DNA from: Oscillospiraceae bacterium
GTDB lineage: Bacteria; Bacillota; Clostridia; Oscillospirales; Acutalibacteraceae
DNA length: 64,000 nt
Direction: 5' to 3'
NCBI GenBank assembly: GCA_015065975.1
Contig: SVPG01000009.1
Coordinates: 1 to 64,000 of the forward strand
Position 1 is the stretch's first letter. The number at the start of each line of letters is the position of its first letter. The translations under genes were made by a program, and so were the position numbers. Shown one piece after another: positions 59,296-64,000 of the stretch. A model generated the notes under the pieces. The model ran no database searches and was not told where the DNA came from. It saw nothing but the letters and a program-made list of their open reading frames with translations.

Positions 59296-59685
59296 TCACT
59301 CGTCGACATCTTCTGTCTGATATTTTTCTATCCCCATATTTTTCAGCATTTCGATTTTCTGCGCATCGGAGAGGACTCTGAACCGACACAGAAGATCCTT
59401 CTCCATCTTTGTCAGGGTATTGAACGGGATCATATCTTCTACACTTTCAAACGGATCGCTCTGCGCAACACGCAGAACATTGTCATTCTCCCCTATCAGA
59501 TCGGAATATTCCACGCCGAAAAGACTCGAAAGCTGCATAAGCGACGCAAGGTTGGGCGAAGAGCTCCCCTTTTCATAATAGGTATACGTGGAACGGTTGA
59601 CTCCTATCGCACTCGCCACCTGCTCCTGCGTGAGACCCAGGGATTTGCGGTAGAATTTAAGCCGCTCGCTCAAAGAATTTTTCAT
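59296..59685 (-). CDS. XRE-family helix-turn-helix regulator
   Basis: The 129-aa protein has an N-terminal HTH (LKFYRKSLGLTQEQVASAIGVNRSTYTYYEKGSSSPNLASL) and a C-terminal helical tail (MEKDLLCRFRVLSDAQKIEML) as in small transition-state-type repressors. Tandem targets are not evident. GAGGTGATG precedes the ATG. It is monocistronic, next to tRNA-Val. Confidence 0.9.
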   Translation of the reverse strand: MKNSLSERLKFYRKSLGLTQEQVASAIGVNRSTYTYYEKGSSSPNLASLMQLSSLFGVEYSDLIGENDNVLRVAQSDPFESVEDMIPFNTLTKMEKDLLCRFRVLSDAQKIEMLKNMGIEKYQTEDVDE

Positions 59686-59816
59686 TTCATCACCTCACAG
59701 GCTCAGTTTGGTTTCGTAAAAGAAACAGCTTTGACTCCTATTATAAAACATTTTTTTAAAGATATAAATACTTTATTAAAAATTTTATCCCTTTTTGTCG
59801 ACAAAAGTGATTTAAG

Positions 59817-59845
59817 TTGACAGCAAAATCCACCTGTGATATAAT
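59817..59845 (+). promoter_or_regulatory. Consensus promoter of tRNA-Val
   Basis: TTGACA (59817-59822), 17-nt spacer and TATAAT (59840-59845), 13 nt before the tRNA 5' end. Confidence 0.9.
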
Positions 59846-59858
59846 AAAAATGTTATAC

Positions 59859-59935
59859 GGACGCATAGCTCAGCTGGTTAGAGCGCCCGCTTCACACGCG
59901 GGAGGTCACGGGTTCGAGTCCCCTTGTGTCCACCA
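59859..59935 (+). tRNA. tRNA-Val (CAC)
   Basis: Acceptor GGACGCA/TGTGTCC, D-arm GCTC/GAGC, anticodon stem CCCGC/GCGGG with loop TTCACAC (anticodon CAC), T-loop TTCGAGT, discriminator A, encoded CCA. The T-stem reads ACGGG/CCCCT and so contains one C:C mismatch. Its 3' end from 59917 onward is the first copy of the 174-bp tandem repeat. Confidence 0.95.
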
Positions 59936-60458
59936 AAAAATAACCCCACTTTTTGTGGGGTTATTTTTGTGGGCGCAACGGCAGACGATGAACCCGTGCG
60001 AAAATCACTGCACACCGAGCCTTTTTCCCCCTCACCTTCGCTCACTCCAGTGATTTTAAAAGCGGATTGCCAAATCCGCTAATGGTCTCGAGTCCCCTTG
60101 TGTCCACCAAAAAATAACCCCACTTTTTGTGGGGTTATTTTTGTGGGCGCAACGGCAGACGATGAACCCGTGCGAAAATCACTGCACGCCGAGCCTCTTT
60201 ACCCCGCACCTTCGCTCACTCCAGTGATTTTAAAAGCGGATTGTCAAATCCGCTGATGGTCTCGAGTCCCCTTGTGTCCACCAAAAAATAACCCCACTTT
60301 TTGTGGGGTTATTTTTGTGGGCGCAACGGCAGACGATGAACCCGTGCGAAAATCACTGCACGCCGAGCCTCTTTTCCCCGCACCTTCGCTCACTCCAGTG
60401 ATTTTAAAAGCGGATTGCCAAATCCGCTGATGGTCTCGAGTCCCCTTGTGTCCACCAA
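59917..60458 (+). repeat. 174-bp tandem repeat carrying tRNA-Val 3' ends (3 full units plus a partial fourth)
   Basis: Units start at 59917, 60091 and 60265, and the partial fourth starts at 60439. Each begins with the tRNA-Val sequence from the T-loop to CCA, followed by a strong hairpin terminator (AATAACCCCAC/GTGGGGTTATT). A 10-bp stem AAAATCACTG/CAGTGATTTT, an AGCGGATT/AATCCGCT hairpin and GGTCTCGAGTCCCC then lead into the next unit. Units are nearly identical, differing at a few bases. No ORF is convincing. The last unit is closed by a different terminator. Confidence 0.92.
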
Positions 60459-60459
60459 G

Positions 60460-60499
60460 AAAAAAGTCTCTTTTGTCTACTGACAAAAGGGACTTTTTT
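60460..60499 (+). terminator. Terminator after the tandem repeat
   Basis: AAAAAAGTCTCTTTTGTC and GACAAAAGGGACTTTTTT form an 18-bp stem with one G:T pair. Confidence 0.93.
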
Positions 60500-60673
60500 C
60501 AATGATATCCGTTCCTCACGGAACGGGTGATATATCTTCGATATGATATCGCTCTCCGAGCGATGATATATGCCTTCGGCATGTGAAAGAACGGATATTA
60601 TATCATGCTTGCGAAGCAAGTATATCATACGGTAACGCTGTATATCATATCGCGTCAGCGCCGTATATCATTG
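60500..60673. repeat. Array of short hairpins spaced by ATATCAT motifs
   Basis: A 9-bp inverted repeat CAATGATAT/ATATCATTG encloses at least six small hairpins: CCGTTCC/GGAACGG, ATATCTTCGATAT, CGCTC/GAGCG, ATGCC/GGCAT, CTTGC/GCAAG and GCG-type stems. They are separated by TGATAT or TATATCAT spacers. The whole region is non-coding and its right end overlaps the promoter of the next gene. It is not a CRISPR: the loops are short and there is no constant repeat with unique spacers. Confidence 0.7.
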
Positions 60674-60698
60674 AAAAAACAACATTTTATGATATAAT
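60671..60698 (+). promoter_or_regulatory. Promoter of the DUF1871-like gene
   Basis: TTGAAA (60671-60676), 16 nt and TATAAT (60693-60698), 22 nt before the ATG. Confidence 0.8.
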
Positions 60699-60720
60699 AC
60701 AGTTGAAAGAAGGTGCATTT

Positions 60721-60969
60721 ATGTCTGATAGGTTTCGCATCGTTAAGAAGTATATCGACCAAATGGATTATTGTGATTTGTTGGCAAGCGGTGCGCCTTC
60801 CAATGAATTTGATATTGAGTCAAAGGAAATCAGTGCAAGAATAAGAGATGAACATTCAGCGCAAGACATAGCGGAAATAATTGCATTGGTCTTTAATAAG
60901 TATTTTGATGAGCATGATGACGCAACAGTGTTTTTAGCCGTTGCGGAACAAATTGAAAAAGAATTATAA
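60721..60969 (+). CDS. DUF1871-like small protein
   Basis: This 82-aa all-helical-looking protein has a conserved core (IDQMDYCDLLASGAPSNEFDIESKEISARI; IIALVFNKYFDEHDDATVF) matching the DUF1871 pattern. In Bacillus the family is uncharacterised; in other contexts such small proteins sit with polymorphic-toxin immunity genes. AGAAGG precedes the ATG. Its AT-rich codon use differs from the flanking genes. Longer readings that start in the hairpin array are not real. Confidence 0.7.
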   Translation: MSDRFRIVKKYIDQMDYCDLLASGAPSNEFDIESKEISARIRDEHSAQDIAEIIALVFNKYFDEHDDATVFLAVAEQIEKEL

Positions 60970-61027
60970 AAATAATTCAGCGTACTTTTAGTCGCTCTTT
61001 CACACAATAAAGAAAAGCGGTGATTAT

Positions 61028-61342
61028 GTGCTTAACGAAGATCAACTCAAAAACGCAAGACGCAATTTCTTATTAGCATCAGAAGAGTTTGGTTTTGAAT
61101 TTGAAAGCCCTTTCGCTCTAACCAACGAAATAGAAGCTTTTGGATATATTCCAAACTACGGAAGCGAGAACGGCGTTGTTATTTGTCTTACAACCCCACC
61201 TGATTTTTCTACCGATAATAGAGTTATCTCCTGGTGCAGAGAAATAGATTGTTTCTATTCGTCTATAAACATCGAATTTTTAATCGGAGAATACAAACGA
61301 TCATACTTCCGAGAAATGCTTCGTGATTGGGGCAAGTACTAA
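61028..61342 (+). CDS. Hypothetical small protein (immunity-like)
   Basis: The 104-aa acidic protein has no recognised domain. Aromatic and acidic residues (EFGFEFESPF, SWCREIDCFYSSINIEFLIGEY) and a soluble profile resemble immunity proteins, but this is an impression. The GTG start at 61028 has a weak upstream site. It is AT-rich and probably cotranscribed with the preceding gene. Confidence 0.55.
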   Translation: MLNEDQLKNARRNFLLASEEFGFEFESPFALTNEIEAFGYIPNYGSENGVVICLTTPPDFSTDNRVISWCREIDCFYSSINIEFLIGEYKRSYFREMLRDWGKY

Positions 61343-61443
61343 CCCTTGAAATCCAAAACGCCCCTTTATGTTAAAAATCAGAGACGTCCGAAAAATTGCT
61401 TATTACAATCATTTATAACATACTTTATTCAGAGGTGAACGTT

Positions 61444-61632
61444 ATGCGCAAAGAAATAGAAATTGACGGATGTATTGAGATACCGCCGGAAATGACGATG
61501 GATGAATTTTCGAACATATTTTTGATGTTTATAGAATCGAAGGGCTGGTCTTTCGGCGGAGGATTCAGCGAGATCATTGACGATCACTATATAAATCCGG
61601 ACGGATCAAAGGGAGAGCACGTCCTCGAATAG
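61444..61632 (+). CDS. Hypothetical small protein
   Basis: The 62-aa protein is acidic (KEIEIDGCIEIPPEMTMDEF; SKGWSFGGGFSEIIDDHY). GAGGTG lies nine bases before ATG. The in-frame extension to 61396 lacks a ribosome site. I do not recognise a family; the pattern resembles short immunity or adaptor proteins. It shares the AT-rich character of this small cluster. Confidence 0.55.
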   Translation: MRKEIEIDGCIEIPPEMTMDEFSNIFLMFIESKGWSFGGGFSEIIDDHYINPDGSKGEHVLE

Positions 61633-61672
61633 ATTAAGGCAAACTCATATTTATAACCGAGGTATTTGATTT

Positions 61673-62038
61673 ATGGAGTTTATAAAGAAAGACAGCATCG
61701 TTGAGCTGTCAAACCCGGGCGTCGTTTCAAGGCAGTTATTGAATCCCGAAAATTCGTCGAGCATAAGAGTAACCATAACGGAGGTGCATCTTGACGCGGG
61801 TGCAAGTCAGCCCAGACACACGCACGATTCATCGGAGCAGATATGGTATGCCGTAAAAGGGTGCGGGAAATTACTGCTTGCCGATGACGAAGAAGCACAG
61901 TTCACAGAAGGCGATGTCGTCCGTTTTGCCGACAGGGACGTTCACGGTCTGCGCAATGACGGCGACGGTGAATTTGTATACATCTCGGTAACTGCACCGC
62001 CGATAAATTTCGGCTATGCCTATAAGGACAAAAAGTAA
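61673..62038 (+). CDS. Cupin domain protein
   Basis: The 121-aa single-domain cupin has the two motifs (PRHTHDSSEQIWYAVKGCG with His-His-Glu, and DRDVHGLRNDG with the third His), so metal binding is probable. No specific substrate can be assigned. GC content rises here compared with the three preceding genes. It ends 5 bp from the convergent EamA gene. Confidence 0.9.
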   Translation: MEFIKKDSIVELSNPGVVSRQLLNPENSSSIRVTITEVHLDAGASQPRHTHDSSEQIWYAVKGCGKLLLADDEEAQFTEGDVVRFADRDVHGLRNDGDGEFVYISVTAPPINFGYAYKDKK

Positions 62039-62042
62039 CCGC

Positions 62043-62930
62043 TCACTCCGCTCTCTTTCTCCCCGCACCTTCGCAAAGGCTCTGGAGAAGTATTCCGCCG
62101 ATGATGAAAACCAGTGCCGCAAGCGCACGCAGCTGAATCTGCTCTTTCAAAAGGACGGCCGATACAACCAGCGACAAAAACGGCGTCAGATATGCGATAT
62201 TCGCTATCTGAGCGGTATTCTCCGCGCCTCTGAGCGCCAGCGCCCACATCAGATATGCCACAGCGTCAACGACCACGCCCAGCCATATCATGCCAAGCCA
62301 CTGCGTACCCGAAAGCATTACCCAATCCTGCGCGAAAAATCCCGGTACCGCCGAGCAGACGGCAACTACCAGCCAGATTATCATCATCGCAATATTCTGA
62401 TCGTAGTCTGCTTTTTTGTTGAGCACAGAGAACAGACCGTAGCAGGCTGCCGCCACTATGCAGCTTACTATACCGAGCACGGCATTCCCGCCTGCCGAGG
62501 CGCTGCTGCCCGCTGAGAGAATGACAATTCCCAGAAACGAGCACAGCATGGCGACACATTTCAGCACCGTCAGACGCTCTTTCAGAATTATGCAGGAGAA
62601 AATGACGAGCATAACGGGCCAGAGATAGTTAAGTATGCACGCTTCCTGCGATGTGAGCTGTGTCAGTCCGTAATAATACAGCGCCGTATAGACAAAAAGA
62701 CCTATAAACCCAAGTCCCGCCATAACCGCGTAATCCTTCAGCCGATACTCCTTCATCTTTCCAAGCTTACCGCTTTTTGCGTTTATTGCAAACAGAAACA
62801 AAAACGCAAAAACACCGCTTATCGAAAGGGTCTGAAGATTTGGGATATCATTGAGAAGCATTTTTGACACGGCCGCCATCGTCGACCATATAAAAACCGT
62901 CGCGACGGCATAGGCATAATTTCTTTTCAT
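62043..62930 (-). CDS. EamA/DMT-family exporter
   Basis: The 295-aa protein has ten membrane segments formed by two EamA repeats (starting WSTMAAVSKMLLNDIP and near VLGIVSCIVAAACYGLFSVLNKK). The second half ends with LALRGAENTAQIANIAYLTPFLSLVVSAVLLKEQI. It likely exports metabolites or amino acids; the substrate is unknown. There is a single weak promoter-like AT-rich region upstream. Confidence 0.92.
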   Translation of the reverse strand: MKRNYAYAVATVFIWSTMAAVSKMLLNDIPNLQTLSISGVFAFLFLFAINAKSGKLGKMKEYRLKDYAVMAGLGFIGLFVYTALYYYGLTQLTSQEACILNYLWPVMLVIFSCIILKERLTVLKCVAMLCSFLGIVILSAGSSASAGGNAVLGIVSCIVAAACYGLFSVLNKKADYDQNIAMMIIWLVVAVCSAVPGFFAQDWVMLSGTQWLGMIWLGVVVDAVAYLMWALALRGAENTAQIANIAYLTPFLSLVVSAVLLKEQIQLRALAALVFIIGGILLQSLCEGAGRKRAE

Positions 62931-62941
62931 ATAATCATCTC

Positions 62942-63116
62942 GCCTGAATTTTGTTTACCTAATTTATTATATCATATATATCGTCGCGATTGTACCCCCC
63001 TATTATTTTTAGCCTAAACACTGTTTAACTTCTAAGCACCGTTTTAAATCTATCTTTACAAAAAACTTTTCAAAACCATCCAATCATTATTATTCTAAAC
63101 TCAATCTTTCCACACA
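62942..63116. other. AT-rich intergenic region with no gene
   Basis: About 175 bp of AT-rich sequence separates the start of the EamA gene from the shared terminator. It holds a weak promoter-like TATAAT (minus) and no visible RNA structure or reading frame. Confidence 0.6.
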
Positions 63117-63156
63117 AAAGACCGAAGAGAATCTCTTGAATCTCTTCGGTCTTTTC
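63117..63156. terminator. Terminator of the XRE-DUF5680 gene
   Basis: AAAAGACCGAAGAGA and TCTCTTCGGTCTTTT form a perfect stem, followed by T-runs on both sides. Confidence 0.9.
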
Positions 63157-63158
63157 TT

Positions 63159-63827
63159 TTATCTTATTTTTCCGCCGTGAAAACGGCACTCGTATATCTT
63201 TCTTCCCTCACAGAATATCTCCTCGAAGCCGTGAAACCATTCAAGTCCGCCCTGCCACACGCAGTGATAGGTGAAATCGCCGCGCCTGTACAGCGCAGGT
63301 CCTCTGTACGGGGCTTCCTTCGGGACATTCATCAGTGCCTCCTTGAGAAAATCACCGCTGAAGGCTTCATCCGTGACACGTCCGCAATAGTTCATGCTCC
63401 ACACGGGACTGCCCTTTATCCACACAGCCTCCTCGCCGCAGAAGCTGTCCCCTCCGAGGTAGCTGTCGATATAGCTGTAATCGCCTTCGCTGTAAGCGAG
63501 ATCGTGAGACATCGGTCTCGACGGTCTGATCTCGGCTCCGTGTGCTGCGTAGGTGTTTCTCTTCGCTCTTATAAGAAAGTCCACCATGGCATCGGTATCG
63601 GCAAGCTCTGCTGTGCTACTGCTTTCACAGCAGCCGCTCTTTACGATTCTGTCGATAGTTGTATTGTAAAGCTCGCTGAGTTTTATCAGCGCAGACAGCT
63701 CGGGGACGGCCTGATCGGTCTCCCATTTGCCGACGCTCTGACGCGAAACGCCTATCTTCTCGGACAGCTCTTCCTGCGAGTATCCGTTCCTTTTTCTCAG
63801 CTCGACCAGTCTTTCTCCAAGTTTCAT
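63159..63827 (-). CDS. XRE-family regulator with DUF5680 C-terminal domain
   Basis: The 222-aa protein has an HTH at residues about 1-65 (LGERLVELRKRNGYSQEELSEKIGVSRQSVGKWETDQAVPELSALIKL). A C-terminal DUF5680 domain follows (VDFLIRAKRNTYAAHGAEIRPSRPMSHDLAY; DSYLGGDSFCGEEAVW). ATG at 63827 follows GGAGGAAAG; the long upstream extension is not credible. The DUF5680 part is thought to sense a ligand. It is near the window end and its target is unknown. Confidence 0.9.
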   Translation of the reverse strand: MKLGERLVELRKRNGYSQEELSEKIGVSRQSVGKWETDQAVPELSALIKLSELYNTTIDRIVKSGCCESSSTAELADTDAMVDFLIRAKRNTYAAHGAEIRPSRPMSHDLAYSEGDYSYIDSYLGGDSFCGEEAVWIKGSPVWSMNYCGRVTDEAFSGDFLKEALMNVPKEAPYRGPALYRRGDFTYHCVWQGGLEWFHGFEEIFCEGRKIYECRFHGGKIR

Positions 63828-63923
63828 TTCTTTCCTCCGCAAGCGCTTTTTATAACATTCTACCACGCAGGTTTCCATTATCAACCAATCAAAGCTTGCA
63901 TTTTTGCAAGCTCGAATTTGCAA

Positions 63924-63959
63924 AAAGACCGTCTTCCCCGACTGAGGAACACGGTCTTT
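63924..63959 (-). terminator. Terminator of the gene leaving the window
   Basis: AAAGACCGT and ACGGTCTTT pair across about 18 nt; on the minus strand TTTTTGC follows. Confidence 0.8.
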
Positions 63960-63967
63960 GTTTTTTG

Positions 63968-64000
63968 TTATGCTGCCGGCTTTGTTCCGACACCGTAATA
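63968..64000 (-). CDS. C-terminal tail of a minus-strand gene (partial)
   Basis: A reading frame entering from the right edge ends YYGVGTKPAA with TAA at 63968-63970, directly before the terminator. Only ten residues are visible, so no function can be given. Confidence 0.45.
   Translation of the reverse strand, partial: YYGVGTKPAA

Noticed and set aside
60500-60673. CRISPR array
   Set aside because: Hairpin units vary and there is no constant direct repeat with unique spacers of uniform length, and no cas genes.

Overview
The window looks like chromosomal DNA from an anaerobic, probably gut-dwelling Clostridia member, most likely an Oscillospiraceae/Ruminococcaceae relative. The evidence is strong Shine-Dalgarno sites, near-consensus TTGACA-N17-TATAAT promoters, L27 with an N-terminal extension next to its protease Prp, MrnC, ObgE, YitT, short HisG with HisZ, a ruminococcal-style Thr-rich secreted NlpC/P60-like protein, and a Cys-rich clostridial protein behind a sporulation-like (sigma-E type) promoter. 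No phage, IS element, plasmid or CRISPR genes were seen. There is one tmRNA and two tRNAs (Arg-ACG, Val-CAC).

Layout. 1-5.6 kb: ssrA, a CoiA-like protein, a polar amino-acid ABC transporter whose binding protein is circularly permuted, and a B12-binding radical SAM protein. 5.8-11.8 kb: a minus-strand operon for UDP-L-FucNAc synthesis (CapE, CapF, CapG) with a GT4 glycosyltransferase, then a D,D-carboxypeptidase. 12-14.5 kb: a DUF1846 protein, then about 0.8 kb of mostly non-coding DNA with DnaA-box-like sites, a T-rich tract and a structured leader before an 83-aa protein. 14.5-24.8 kb: a two-component system, an RNA methyltransferase, a tiny Asn/Gln repeat protein, YitT, MrnC, Obg, small acyltransferase and nitroreductase genes, and the rplU-prp-rpmA operon with its leader. 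24.8-34 kb: TPR/NPCBM envelope protein, YjbQ, an inactive rhomboid-like protein, MBL-LTD lipoprotein, initiating sugar transferase, and a NitT/TauT-type ABC transporter beside a Crp/Fnr regulator. 34-44.7 kb: Cys-rich spore-type protein, NlpC/P60-like protein, serine hydrolase, isochorismatase-HxlR pair, TetR-CPBP operon, GH10-like hydrolase and small membrane proteins. 44.7-50.6 kb: a histidine operon hisZ-G-D-C-B-A::I. 50.7-59.7 kb: a GyrB/ParE-type topoisomerase subunit, pyrophosphatase, tRNA-Arg, an FHA-FHA-ABC transporter with a PP2C phosphatase, an E2-acyltransferase-like protein and an XRE regulator. 59.8-64 kb: tRNA-Val followed by a 174-bp tandem repeat, a hairpin array, small AT-rich orphan genes, a cupin protein, a DMT exporter and an XRE-DUF5680 regulator.

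The strongest candidates for something undescribed are: (1) the circularly permuted family-3 solute-binding protein; (2) a repeat element that lies downstream of both tRNA genes and carries a copy of a tRNA T-arm, in tandem triplicate at tRNA-Val and in one diverged copy at tRNA-Arg; (3) a 174-nt closed hairpin array next to that repeat; (4) an intergenic cluster of DnaA-box-like sites with a T-rich tract, far from any dnaA; and (5) an unidentified structured 5' leader. All family names come from reading the translated sequences; no search was run.
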